From NCBI RefSeq assembly GCF_002734215.1, contig NZ_NSEB01000018.1, positions 1 to 64,000 of the forward strand: a stretch of 64,000 nt of DNA, in the 5' to 3' direction. The notes beneath the pieces are model-generated. The model worked only from the letters and a program-made list of their open reading frames with translations, was not told the origin of the DNA and made no database searches. This document shows, piece after piece, positions 14,898 to 23,434 of this stretch; position 1 is the first letter of the stretch; the number at the start of each line of letters is the position of its first letter. Source of the DNA: Fredinandcohnia onubensis. Lineage in GTDB: Bacteria; Bacillota; Bacilli; Bacillales; Bacillaceae_L. The translations under genes were made by a program, and so were the position numbers.

Positions 14898-15456
14898 TAA
14901 GATTTATCAAGTATAATTAATTCGGCTATCTCCGAATCTGGGATGGAAGACAGACAATTTTATCTTTAGTGAGTAATGTCATATTAGGTAATGCATTATA
15001 AATCTAATCATTCATGTAGGCACTCTTACCATAAGGCAAGAGGCTGTACCCTATAGAAAACTTTCCTTTCTGTAACTTTTACTTTTTTCAATTTTTTCAC
15101 TCCGCAAATGAATCAATAGCCAAAATTTATTTTCATTTATCTCTTTAAATTAACTTTACTGTTCTCTTTAAACAACATGTTAATCCTTATAGTTAACTCT
15201 AGGTCAAGTAGAAATTTATAAATTCGGTGTTTTGCAATAAATATTAAAAGGTAAGCTTCACTATTAAATACCATTTATCTCATGAAACTTTGACACAAAA
15301 AATGTCCATGATAATATTCATTTCATGAACATAAAGTTAACTGTCTGATGGAGTTTCTACGTTAAAACAAAGAAATAACTCAACAAAAATAAGCAATAAT
15401 TCTTCTTGAACACCGCACCCTTTAGCTCAACTAGAAAACGAAAGATAACCTGTAAG
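14898..15456. other. 559-bp intergenic region
   Basis: No coding frame is convincing on either strand. The region is AT-rich and contains one degenerate dispersed repeat at 15361-15420. Confidence 0.5.
15361..15420 (-). terminator. dispersed terminator repeat, copy J (degenerate)
   Basis: ACTCAACAAAAATAAGCAATAATTCTTCTTGAACACCGCACCC is recognisable in pieces, but the stem GCAATAATTC / GAACACCGC pairs poorly. Confidence 0.5.
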
Positions 15457-15972
15457 TTAGAGTATCGGAACATTAAAATAAATAACAAAAAATAATATTA
15501 TAGGAATAGAAGTGAGTAAGGCTATGATTGGTTTTTTGTAATGCAACCAAAGCATTGGAAAAAGGATAAAATTAAAAAGTACTGACCATCCTATTGTCCA
15601 ACCATTTTGGTGAGTGACTAAATTTAAATATTGTAAATTTATATATTCTATTAATGAATATAAAGTTACCCAGAATAGAATCCAACTAATACTTTTATAA
15701 ATCCCCTTTGGGAATTTACTTAGGTATATCAAAACTGTTGCTGGGTAGGCAACAAACATGATTAATAAAGAAATAATCGTATGGTTTGAAAGGAGATTTT
15801 CAGCAAATATACTCTCTTTATACTCCCACATTCTATAGTCATGACAAAGAACGTTGTAAAGTAAATCGCCAAACCATAAAAACAAAATTGTAGAATGGTA
15901 CTCCCTCCAGTTTCGCCAATCACCCCATCTTAGTGACGCACCAAGGAATATTCCATTAAAAATTAAATGCAT
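15457..15972 (-). CDS. CBO0543-type integral membrane protein
   Basis: The 171-aa product has about five hydrophobic segments (for example LLIMFVAYPATVLIYL and ALLTSIPIILFFVIYF). It also has the loop patterns WREYHSTILFLWFGDLLYN and HDYRMWEY found in the CBO0543 family of Bacillus and Clostridium membrane proteins of unknown role. A second member, with a different arrangement, is at 55159-55758. It is a single leftward gene; the start ATG at 15972 has only a weak binding site. Confidence 0.7.
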   Translation of the reverse strand: MHLIFNGIFLGASLRWGDWRNWREYHSTILFLWFGDLLYNVLCHDYRMWEYKESIFAENLLSNHTIISLLIMFVAYPATVLIYLSKFPKGIYKSISWILFWVTLYSLIEYINLQYLNLVTHQNGWTIGWSVLFNFILFPMLWLHYKKPIIALLTSIPIILFFVIYFNVPIL

Positions 15973-16200
15973 GTAATCAGCTCCACATTTTTCTGATTAC
16001 TATTTTATCCATATATTGTAAAATACATTTATCAATTTTATTCAAAACTAAAATCCCTATCTTGAGACTTACTAATTATCCATTCCACTCTGTGATCAAA
16101 AAGTTAACGGGTCAACATAAGTGATTTGTTCAATTATTTTCTATTAATTAACAAATGCCTGGGTTACTTCATACAATATTCAAAAATGGAGTTGATCTTT

Positions 16201-16536
16201 ATGGCGAAATGGATTAACGTATCTACACTAAAGCATCAATTAAAACTTTTTGATGGAAACAGGCTCATAAAGTCTTACCCGGTTGCAATTGGAAAGATAT
16301 TGTCACCAACACCTGCTGGGACATACACGATTATTAATAAACAACATAATCCCGGAGGACCATTTGGAGTGCTATGGATGGGATTGTCAAAACCTCATTA
16401 CGGTATACACGGAACAAATAATCCTGCTTCAATCGGTAAAAATGTCTCACATGGATGTATTAGAATGTTTAATCATGATGTTCTAGATTTGTCATCTAGA
16501 GTTCAGGTTGGTACTCCGGTTGTTATTCATAAATGA
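16201..16536 (+). CDS. L,D-transpeptidase (YkuD domain)
   Basis: The 111-aa product is almost only the YkuD catalytic domain. It has the strand PTPAGTYTIINKQ, HYGIHGTNNPASIGKNVSHG and the active-site SHGCIRM, with nucleophile Cys near residue 87 and the catalytic His at the HG position. These enzymes form 3-3 cross-links or act on peptidoglycan stem peptides. No signal peptide or LysM domain is seen, so export is unclear; short Bacillus members of this kind exist. ATG at 16201 is chosen because GGAG lies 9-10 bases upstream; a longer frame from 16126 has no site. Confidence 0.85.
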   Translation: MAKWINVSTLKHQLKLFDGNRLIKSYPVAIGKILSPTPAGTYTIINKQHNPGGPFGVLWMGLSKPHYGIHGTNNPASIGKNVSHGCIRMFNHDVLDLSSRVQVGTPVVIHK

Positions 16537-16776
16537 CCTTGTTAATCCCGTACCCATTAATACCAAGGGTAACTATCTAAAGCATGGGACGAGTCGGATA
16601 AACGAATAAAGGGATTTTCAACTTCAGATCGAATTACTAATTATTTGTTTTTAAATGAATTTTATATAATTAAAGGTATATCCTACAGAACACTTTTTTG
16701 GTTCACTTCAAATTTGACGAGTTTTCTTTGTATACATTCTGGATCTCCTTTATCTAAGTACCCCGTTCGTACAATG

Positions 16777-17388
16777 TTAAAAGGTCTTATAAACACCATC
16801 TTGATAAACCTTATAATAACCTAAGGTACCAGTTTTGCCAGATACACGCGTAGATACGGAAACGAGTTGTACCGTATAGTATGAACCGTGATCATCCGTC
16901 GCAAGTGTCTCATCAACACCGAATGAAACATCATCATCTTTTCCCTCAGAAAGTTGTTGTTTTAGATATTGGATCGCTTTTTCCCCACTTGAAATGACTA
17001 TAATAGGCTTTCCTTCACTGCTTTCGGTTTTTGGTGTGCTTTCGCCGGATACATCATTTGATGGAGAAGCATCTGTATTTTGTGATTTACTATCTAGTTT
17101 AGCCTGATTTTGGGTTGATGTATTATTATCAGGATTATTGGGTTTCTGTGATTGTTTCTCTTCTTCTATTTTATCGCCAGAGTCGCTACTTTCCGAATTA
17201 TTTATGCGATTATTATTAGACTTCTCTGTACTGTCAGTAGACAAATCTATTGTACTTTTTGATAGATTATTAGATTCCGAACCTTTATTGATTGACGCAG
17301 CATCATCTGATGATTTGCTACAAGCAGACATTCCGACTAATAAAACAACTACTAAAGTTACCATTGTAAAAATTTTGTTTTTTCCCAT
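16777..17388 (-). CDS. Ser/Asn-rich lipoprotein
   Basis: The 203-aa product has a clean lipobox MSAC (Cys23). Residues 25-125 form a low-complexity linker rich in Ser, Asn, Lys and Asp, typical of a spacer through the wall. The C-terminal 75 residues are folded (EKAIQYLKQQLSEGKDDDVS ... GKTGTLGYYKVYQDGVYKTF). The family is not known to me by name. It lies 114 bases downstream of the LCP gene and in the same direction, so it may belong to the sigma/LCP module, though the gap could hold its own promoter. Confidence 0.75.
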   Translation of the reverse strand: MGKNKIFTMVTLVVVLLVGMSACSKSSDDAASINKGSESNNLSKSTIDLSTDSTEKSNNNRINNSESSDSGDKIEEEKQSQKPNNPDNNTSTQNQAKLDSKSQNTDASPSNDVSGESTPKTESSEGKPIIVISSGEKAIQYLKQQLSEGKDDDVSFGVDETLATDDHGSYYTVQLVSVSTRVSGKTGTLGYYKVYQDGVYKTF

Positions 17389-17502
17389 TCTAAGAGCTCC
17401 AATCTATTATTTACACATACTCCATGTAAGTTTTTTAAAATCACCAAGGATTTCCTTTTGTCCAGTTCTTATTATAAAAACCTTCTCTACTAAGAATTTT
17501 AA

Positions 17503-18492
17503 CTAATTAAATGTGGTTAACTCTTCTGAAACAGAATGTAAAAAATCTTTTTCAAATTTAATATAGTATGCCCCATTTATCATTTCATCTATCATACCTT
17601 CGGTTAATGATACCGATTGTATCGAATCAATTTCCATCTCTACTATTTGTTCAACGGGAGCATTCCCTTCTATTTTAGTAGTAGATTGTTTTAATAGTGT
17701 TTGTGGTACAGCGTTTTTTATTTGATTAATAACTGCATGAATAAGGTTTACTTGGTTTTCTTCACCCAATCTTCCTACTGTAGCAGCCATCATTAATGCC
17801 ACGACCTCTTCTCCATTCAAACGATTCTTCCCCTTTTTGAATTCAAATGATACTCTCGACAAAGCTCTTACTTCAATATCTTCCTGCAAGTCGTAATCGA
17901 TACCATTCACAGAGTCAATCATTGTTGAAAAGGTCTCTAGGTCCATAACAGCGTAATAATCAATTGGTAAATCAAATAGCTTAGAAACTGTTGTTCTTGC
18001 ATTTTCAGCTCCACCCGAACCGTAAATATAAGCATGTGTCAATTTATCATATAAAGTAGTTCCATTTTTCTTATCCACTATCGGAGAATAAGTATCACGA
18101 GGGATAGATAGAACCTTCATCATCTTTTTATCTTCATTAAAACTAAGTAATAGGTTAATTGGTATTCTGTTATTCTCATCTTTTACCATAAATAGCGTGG
18201 TAAAAGACTCGTTTTCTTGAGATTCTACTCCACTTGCATGTATTCCGTTGTTATCATTCGTAACGTTTCCTTGAAAGATCGTTGGAATAAACAATAATAT
18301 ACACAAGCCGATCACTAATAAAGAAGCTGTAGGAATGGCGAGTTGTCTTGTAATAGAAACAAGATTTAATTTTTTTGTGTGATTCTCTATTTTATTAATT
18401 TTTTCAAACACTTCATTACGGTCTTTTTTCGTAAATCTTAATTCTTGATCAGACATAGTCATAAATCTATCTTTTACTCGTTTATCTTCCAT
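17503..18492 (-). CDS. LytR-CpsA-Psr (LCP) family protein, putative sigma-factor partner
   Basis: The 329-aa product has a cytoplasmic N-terminus of about 52 residues, one membrane segment (ASLLVIGLCILLFIPTIF, about 56-73) and an extracytoplasmic LCP-type domain. Features of that domain are KVLSIPRDTYSPI (motif with the conserved Arg and Asp), KLTHAYIYGSGGAENARTTV and DYYAVMDLETF. LCP proteins transfer wall polymers to peptidoglycan. Here the gene overlaps the ECF sigma gene upstream by 11 bases, the position usually held by an anti-sigma factor. The N-terminal cytoplasmic segment (MSDQELRFTKKDRNEVFEKI) is therefore a candidate sigma-binding region; this is an inference. Confidence 0.8.
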   Translation of the reverse strand: MEDKRVKDRFMTMSDQELRFTKKDRNEVFEKINKIENHTKKLNLVSITRQLAIPTASLLVIGLCILLFIPTIFQGNVTNDNNGIHASGVESQENESFTTLFMVKDENNRIPINLLLSFNEDKKMMKVLSIPRDTYSPIVDKKNGTTLYDKLTHAYIYGSGGAENARTTVSKLFDLPIDYYAVMDLETFSTMIDSVNGIDYDLQEDIEVRALSRVSFEFKKGKNRLNGEEVVALMMAATVGRLGEENQVNLIHAVINQIKNAVPQTLLKQSTTKIEGNAPVEQIVEMEIDSIQSVSLTEGMIDEMINGAYYIKFEKDFLHSVSEELTTFN

Positions 18493-19009
18493 AAAATTCT
18501 GCCTCCTTTATCACTGACTCTAATCGTTGTTTCCCTCTTCTTAATCGAGTCTTCACTGTATTAATAGAAATATCTAAAACACTTGAAATTTCATCGGTTT
18601 TTAAAGACTCATAGTAATATAGATAAATCACTTCCCGATACACTTTCGGAAGAGAAAAGATATTCTCTTTCATTTCTTCGTTATTATATTTATCAATAAT
18701 TGTTTTTTCTGGTGATGGTAAGATTGATCTCGTGGTTTCGTTAATAAAACTTCTAACTTGTACCATTTTGTAATTCCAACTTTTTAAATAGTCTTTACAT
18801 TCATTAATTGTTATGCGATAAAGCCAGGTTTTTATTTGTGCGTCGTATCGAAACGAATCCAGGTTTTTGTAGCATTTTATAAATGTATTTTGCACCATAT
18901 CTTTAGCAATCTCTGGATCTTTCACATAAGAAAATGCCAATCGTACTAACTCATTACCATATTCAATCATCATTTTTTCTAATATAAAATCTTTTTCTTC
19001 TCTGTCCAA
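18482..19009 (-). CDS. ECF-type RNA polymerase sigma factor
   Basis: The 175-aa product has region 2 (ELVRLAFSYVKDPEIAKDMV and FIKCYKNLDSFRYDAQIKTW, residues 19-66) and region 4 with the helix-turn-helix LKTDEISSVLDISINTVKTR near residues 133-152. Length and lack of region 3 mark it as extracytoplasmic-function type, closest in look to the SigV/SigM/SigX sort. The start is TTG at 19009 with AAGGAGG 8 bases upstream. An ECF-type promoter lies at 19046-19074, so it probably activates its own operon together with the overlapping LCP gene. Confidence 0.93.
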   Translation of the reverse strand: MDREEKDFILEKMMIEYGNELVRLAFSYVKDPEIAKDMVQNTFIKCYKNLDSFRYDAQIKTWLYRITINECKDYLKSWNYKMVQVRSFINETTRSILPSPEKTIIDKYNNEEMKENIFSLPKVYREVIYLYYYESLKTDEISSVLDISINTVKTRLRRGKQRLESVIKEAEFYGR

Positions 19010-19045
19010 TCTACTACCCTCCTTTTCAACCTACTTCAATGCTAT

Positions 19046-19074
19046 TAGACGATTATCAAATCATATAGGGTTCA
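19046..19074 (-). promoter_or_regulatory. ECF-type promoter of the sigma/LCP operon
   Basis: On the minus strand TGAACC (19069-19074) is followed after 17 bases by CGTCTA (19046-19051). This matches the TGAAAC-N16/17-CGTC consensus of Bacillus ECF sigma factors and lies about 35 bases before the start codon of the sigma gene. Confidence 0.7.
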
Positions 19075-19206
19075 ATTTTAAAAACATTTATTTAACAAAT
19101 TTCATATTATTGGCTTTTATCCTTAAATCGATTTATTTATTACACGATGAAATTTAAGTATCCCATTTTAACCTTCACAAAGCTATCCAGTCCGTTCCCT
19201 AATTTT

Positions 19207-19250
19207 AACAGAAAAAAAGCGATGATCTTTCATAGATCATCGCACAACTT
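19207..19250 (-). terminator. dispersed terminator repeat, copy K (hairpin part)
   Basis: ACAGAAAAAAA is followed by a perfect stem GCGATGATCT / AGATCATCGC (19219-19243). Compared with the consensus both arms differ together. Confidence 0.75.
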
Positions 19251-19297
19251 CATTGACCTATTTCTTAAAAGTTTCTAATACTTATTCTATTGGTAAT

Positions 19298-19457
19298 GAT
19301 TATGCGGAACAAAGAAAAGAGTATTGGACAAGAAATTCCAAAGCTTGAGGATGGTAAACGGAAAATTGAAAAGGAATGAAAAGCAGTATGACACTCATAC
19401 AGTAAGAAGCAGGTTGAAAAACATGGAGAGGAAGTAAAAAAGCAACTAGTAAGATAG
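19298..19457 (+). pseudogene. decayed 3' end of a SurA/PrsA-type lipoprotein gene
   Basis: TATGCGGAACAA at 19301 and TATTGGACAAGAAATTCC around 19330 match the gene at 25514-26269 (positions 26110-26155) almost base for base. The weaker continuation corresponds to KQVEKHGEEVKK against KLAQHVEELKK in the intact protein. Stops and frame changes interrupt it, and only the last quarter of the gene remains. A terminator at 19473 follows, as expected for a former rightward gene. Confidence 0.75.
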
Positions 19458-19472
19458 AAACCAACATAGTAA

Positions 19473-19500
19473 AAAAGGCATTGGTTATCCAATGTCTTTT
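19473..19500 (+). terminator. terminator of the dead surA-like gene
   Basis: AAAAGGCATTGG (19473-19484) pairs with CCAATGTCTTTT (19489-19500), with one G-U pair. Confidence 0.65.
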
Positions 19501-19535
19501 CGTTCGCTTATAATTTATAATAATCTGATTATTTA

Positions 19536-19913
19536 TTATCCATTCCACGCCGTTATCAAAAAACATAGCGCCGTAATAAAAGATAATGGTGTCATGATAA
19601 GCCTCTCCTTTTTACTCTTTGAAAAAGCATTCATGACCGTATTTAGGAATAAATAGAATGCAAAAAAATAACAGACTCCTTTTGCAATAGGTGCAATTAA
19701 GCTTAACGAAATTACATTTCCAACTTGTAATATAAACATGATTGCAACCAACTGAATAAGAACGGAAATCAGACAAGCGACTCGCATTTGCTTCGGCATA
19801 ATTTTATATTTTCCCCCCATTGCAAGATCTCCATAAGGCAACCCTAAAGCTAATAATACATACAAAATAGCCACTGCCAGAAAAGCAATACTTCCAATCC
19901 ATGCTGTTAACAC
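19536..19913 (-). CDS. four-helix integral membrane protein, unknown function
   Basis: The 125-aa product has about four hydrophobic helices (WIGSIAFLAVAILYVLLALG, ACLISVLIQLVAIMFIL, GVCYFFAFYLFLNTVMN, PLSFITALCFLITAWNG) and a short polar loop YGDLAMGGKYKIMPKQMR. The Gly-Asp loop pattern resembles small Bacillus membrane proteins but no family name is certain. The start is GTG at 19913, chosen because GGGAG lies 9 bases upstream. It stands alone, with a dead gene on the opposite strand beyond its end. Confidence 0.7.
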   Translation of the reverse strand: MLTAWIGSIAFLAVAILYVLLALGLPYGDLAMGGKYKIMPKQMRVACLISVLIQLVAIMFILQVGNVISLSLIAPIAKGVCYFFAFYLFLNTVMNAFSKSKKERLIMTPLSFITALCFLITAWNG

Positions 19914-20199
19914 GATATCACTCTCCCAAAATAATAAACTCTAATTTCCGCCAATACTTATATTTATGTATAACTTTTTTTCTCATTCCTGCTACAGTAG
20001 TTAACTCCATTGAAAGTGTAAAATTCAAAGAAAAACTAAATGTGGATACACCTTCCCATATCCACTGGAGATGCTTTAATGAACACAAAAAGGAAAGCTT
20101 GAGAAATACCCGCTCCACCCTTTTGGAAAAAACTAGATTTAAGTACTAAGATTCGATAATATAATGATAGAGATAATAAAAAGGGAAGGTGAATTACAC

Positions 20200-21897
20200 A
20201 TGAAAAAAGATGTAGGTCAAAATTATTATAAAGAATTAATTGATTTAAAAGATGTAGAATTGATAGAAGCTCAATTTCAAAGTTTACTAGATGTTTCAAT
20301 CAATTCCGTTTCTGACCTTGAAAAGTGGTTACAAGAGGAAAAGAATTTAATGATTAAGATCGCGGAGGCGATGACAGGTCACCAAGTCGACTTTTACCGG
20401 AATACAGAGGATCCAGAAATTAAGTCGACCTATCTTCACGACCAACAAGTCATTCAACCACTTTTGATGAAATACGAAGCAAAACTAAATGAGAAATGTT
20501 GTGAGTCTTCTTATTTTAATCAATTAGATGAAGTACGCTACGGCTTAATGCGTCAAGTTCGCGAGTCCAAAGTGAAACTATTCAGAGAAGAAAACATCCC
20601 ATTAATGGTTAGAGAACAAGAGCTCTGTACGAAGTATAGTGAAATTATGGGAGGATTAACTGTTGAATGGGAGGGAGAAGAAAAGCCTTTTCCGTTTATC
20701 CAATCTCAACTTGATAATCTTGACAGGAGCGTGCGAGAAAAAGCTTATTACAAGATAGGTTCTGCCTTTCGTCAAATTAAGCCGGATATGGATGCTATCA
20801 TGGACGAACTCATTCAATTACGCCATCAAATCGCGTTAAATGCAGGGTTTGAAAATTATCGTGATTATATGTTTGTCGCCAAAAACCGTGAGTACAGTGT
20901 CCAAGATTGTTATGACTTTCATGAAAATGTAGAAAAACATATTATCCCTGCTTGGAATCGACTCGCCGATGTGTTTAAGTCTAAGCTTGGTGTTGATACA
21001 TACCGCCCTTGGGACAACACTGCTAAATTGATGAAAAAGCCACCATACGCTGAGGTGTCTACACTTATGGATGGTGTTTCTGAAATGTTAGGAAAGACAG
21101 ATCCCTATTTTTCAGAACGTTTCGATTACATGAGAGAAAATGGATTATTAGATCTTGGAGATCGAAAAGGGAAAAGCCCAGGTGGTTTCTGTACCTCCTT
21201 GCCTGTTTCAGGAGATACCTTTGTATTTGCGAACTTTAGTCCATCCTTTTTCTCACTGATTGCATTAATTCATGAAATGGGACATGCCGTGAATGGATAC
21301 CTCCAATTTTCTGAACATGGACCTACAGAAGACTACCAGCACCGTATGGAAGTAGCTGAACTGTATTCTCATGGAATGGAATTACTCTTGTTGGATAAGC
21401 TAGATCAGTTTTATCCAGAGGAAGAGGATTTTCATAGCGCACAGCGTGAAGAGTTAAGACGAGCATTTACAATGTTATATGGACCATTATCAGGAGACCT
21501 CTTCCAGCATTGGATGTATACAAATCCTAACCATACTGCCAAAGAGCGTGACGAAAAATACTTTGAAATCGCAAAACGTTATGGGTTAAACCCTGTTGAT
21601 ACTACTGGGCTAGAGGAAGAAATTGGGATGAGTTGGATTGGCACCCTTCATTACTTTGAAGTTCCTTTCTATAACATTGAATACTCCATCTCGATGCTTG
21701 GTGCTCTCGAATTACTTGAGAATTATCAGAAAGACCCTAAGCAAGCTGTCGAATCCTTTAAAAAAGGGGCAAGTGCGGATTACAATCAATCTATCGCAGC
21801 TATTTACAAAGAAACTGGTGTCAATTTTGATTTTTCAGAACCTGCTGTGAAGCGAATGGGTGAATTCTTAGAGAAAGTCATTCAAGATATACAATAA
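20200..21897 (+). CDS. M3 family oligoendopeptidase
   Basis: The 565-aa product has the full-length M3 fold. The zinc motif HEMGH is at residues 358-362 within SLIALIHEMGHAVNGYLQF, and the third ligand Glu lies in RMEVAELYSHGMELLLLD about 25 residues later. The C-terminal GTLHYFEVPFYNIEYSISML is also a family signature. It belongs with PepF/YjbG-like cytoplasmic oligopeptidases that cut peptides of about 6-18 residues. ATG at 20200 is preferred over ATG 20164 because GGGAAGGTGA lies 8-9 bases upstream and matches the family's usual N-terminus. A terminator follows at 21946. Confidence 0.93.
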   Translation: MKKDVGQNYYKELIDLKDVELIEAQFQSLLDVSINSVSDLEKWLQEEKNLMIKIAEAMTGHQVDFYRNTEDPEIKSTYLHDQQVIQPLLMKYEAKLNEKCCESSYFNQLDEVRYGLMRQVRESKVKLFREENIPLMVREQELCTKYSEIMGGLTVEWEGEEKPFPFIQSQLDNLDRSVREKAYYKIGSAFRQIKPDMDAIMDELIQLRHQIALNAGFENYRDYMFVAKNREYSVQDCYDFHENVEKHIIPAWNRLADVFKSKLGVDTYRPWDNTAKLMKKPPYAEVSTLMDGVSEMLGKTDPYFSERFDYMRENGLLDLGDRKGKSPGGFCTSLPVSGDTFVFANFSPSFFSLIALIHEMGHAVNGYLQFSEHGPTEDYQHRMEVAELYSHGMELLLLDKLDQFYPEEEDFHSAQREELRRAFTMLYGPLSGDLFQHWMYTNPNHTAKERDEKYFEIAKRYGLNPVDTTGLEEEIGMSWIGTLHYFEVPFYNIEYSISMLGALELLENYQKDPKQAVESFKKGASADYNQSIAAIYKETGVNFDFSEPAVKRMGEFLEKVIQDIQ

Positions 21898-21945
21898 AGA
21901 GTCTTAGACTGGTCATATAGGGCCAATCGAAGCTTTGTTTGCAAG

Positions 21946-21981
21946 AAGGCACTACTAGTGTGATTACTAGAAGTGCCTTTT
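21946..21981 (+). terminator. intrinsic terminator
   Basis: AAGGCACT (21946-21953) pairs with AGTGCCTT (21972-21979), with an inner CTAGT/ACTAG stem; T-rich DNA follows. Confidence 0.75.
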
Positions 21982-22023
21982 CACTTTACTCGGCAAAGGT
22001 TTCCCCCGCTTATTGAGCGATCC

Positions 22024-22412
22024 TTATTTTATGGTAATTCTACAACTACCCTTCGTATCTACACCTATCAGCTTAACCGAATTCTTATTGCTTTCTGCTT
22101 CAAAGCTGAATTCACCTGTTTCACCGGAACTAAAGCTTTTCGAAAAACATTCTCCCTTCATACTTCTCAACTCGATTGTTAAAGATCCTCTTTCTACAAC
22201 GACCGAATATGTTAAAGTGAATCGCTGCCTTTGCTCAAAGCAAAATAATAATATTCGATCCCATCAAACTTCTTATAAGATACATCTACATGGTCTTCGG
22301 ACCGCTTCATCACATATTTTCCGTAAGTATTCACTTTAAAACGAATAAGTCCCTTTTTATAAAGTACAACAAATATAGTAATGAGCACACCGACTACGAT
22401 AAATTCTTCCAT
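22024..22412 (-). pseudogene. membrane-anchored protein gene split by a frameshift
   Basis: The first frame (ATG 22412, 66 aa) has an N-terminal anchor (EEFIVVGVLITIFVVLYKKG) and a region DVSYKKFDGIEYYYFALSKG, then stops at 22212. In the next frame the protein clearly continues: FTLTYSVVVERGSLTIELRS, then GETGEFSFEAESNKNSVKLI, and ends GSCRITIK at TAA 22024. Adding one T near 22222 (GAT TTC ACT) joins both parts into about 129 residues. The joined product would be an extracytoplasmic beta-rich protein. Either the gene is recently broken or there is a single-base sequence error. Confidence 0.7.
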
Positions 22413-22472
22413 CTCCCAGTTCCACCCATTTCTTTTATCTCTTTTGTATCAATACGATACCTTGAATTTGTT

Positions 22473-22652
22473 TTAGAGGGTTCCAAGAAAGCAGTACATG
22501 AGAGCAAAGATAAAAATAAATGTTATGACTGGTCCTAATACATCTTGTCTATGAGTACTTTTTCCATGCTTTAAATTCTTTAAAAAAGTAGTAAAATTAA
22601 TAAACCACAAAACTCCTAATAACGGTATGACAAGTAAAAGCATAAATACCAT
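22473..22652 (-). CDS. small two-helix membrane protein
   Basis: The 59-aa product MVFMLLLVIPLLGVLWFINF ... PVITFIFIFALMYCFLGTL has two membrane segments joined by a basic loop (LKNLKHGKSTHRQD). A longer frame begins at 22754, but its first 34 codons lie in a copy of the dispersed repeat (MIQEGLRTF) and have no binding site, so ATG 22652 is preferred. Family unknown. Confidence 0.6.
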   Translation of the reverse strand: MVFMLLLVIPLLGVLWFINFTTFLKNLKHGKSTHRQDVLGPVITFIFIFALMYCFLGTL

Positions 22653-22701
22653 CGTTTCGTCCCTACCTTCCAACTTCCCCAAAATGTAATCTATTAATCT
22701 G

Positions 22702-22766
22702 CACTGAGAGTTTAACAATTTCAATAAAAAGGTACGTAATCCTTCTTGGATCAACGCACCCTTTAG
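22702..22766 (-). terminator. dispersed terminator repeat, copy L
   Basis: GAGAGTTTAACAATTTCAAT, A-run, GTACGTAATCC / GGATCAACGCAC (22732-22759). It lies between a gene start (22652) and the stop of the next leftward gene (22815), which it would terminate. Confidence 0.75.
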
Positions 22767-22814
22767 TGTAAAAAGCCTTATGAATGTAAACCACTACGAA
22801 CAAAAAAGCCAATA

Positions 22815-23324
22815 TTATGAGTAGGCGTGTTTGAATACCCAGTTTTTAAAGGATTGATATGCTTGTTCTTGTAATGGCTTCGGGTAAGACATTAATACAA
22901 GTGAAACGGGGCTTTGCCCTTCTGCAAGTGCTGGTTGAACATAACCCCACTTACTAAGGCTAAAGCCATTTCGTTCATAAAAACCAGCTCGTCTTTTTTC
23001 GATTTCTCCCTCTGTTGGTTCGATTTCAATCACGATAGGCTTTTCCTGTTGCTCGAGAAATGCTTGGAGTAGTTTCGACCCTAAGCCGCCATTGCGAAAG
23101 CTTGATTTAACAGCAAAATGCTCGAGGAAGATAAAATCAGGTCCTTCCCATGTGGCAAAAAAAGCAGCAAGCTCATGATCTTTTTCATACACGTATATTT
23201 TATAATGAGGATGAGAAAGTAAAGAACGTTGCATTTGGTAAGGCCTATATTCATCACTAGGGAAAGAATCCTCAAATAATTGATAAAGGCTTTCAAATTG
23301 TTCTTCTTGTAAAATCGTTAACAT
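22815..23324 (-). CDS. GNAT family N-acetyltransferase
   Basis: The 169-aa product has the GNAT core: FIFLEHFAVKSSFRNGGLGS (motif A, R-N-G-G-L-G loop, residues 63-82), IVIEIEPTEGEIEKRRAGFY and ERNGFSLSKWGYVQPAL (motif B). The substrate is unknown. ATG at 23324 follows AAGGAGAACCAC. A dispersed terminator repeat follows the gene. Confidence 0.87.
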   Translation of the reverse strand: MLTILQEEQFESLYQLFEDSFPSDEYRPYQMQRSLLSHPHYKIYVYEKDHELAAFFATWEGPDFIFLEHFAVKSSFRNGGLGSKLLQAFLEQQEKPIVIEIEPTEGEIEKRRAGFYERNGFSLSKWGYVQPALAEGQSPVSLVLMSYPKPLQEQAYQSFKNWVFKHAYS

Positions 23325-23434
23325 GTGGTTCTCCTTGGTGACTTGTTATTTTGTTATTATTCATAGTTTTCAAGTTATATCATAGCATGTTTTGCATTGA
23401 TTCTTATGAACACTTAGCATTAGTTGAATTAGAT

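Noticed and set aside
19300-19566. 88-aa apparent membrane protein on the minus strand
   Set aside because: It is the antisense of a decayed SurA-type gene and its terminator on the plus strand; the hydrophobic look comes from reversed Lys and Glu codons.
21973-22339. Two plus-strand frames of 69 and 108 aa
   Set aside because: They are antisense to the frameshifted gene at 22024-22412, whose minus-strand second half has much better protein character.
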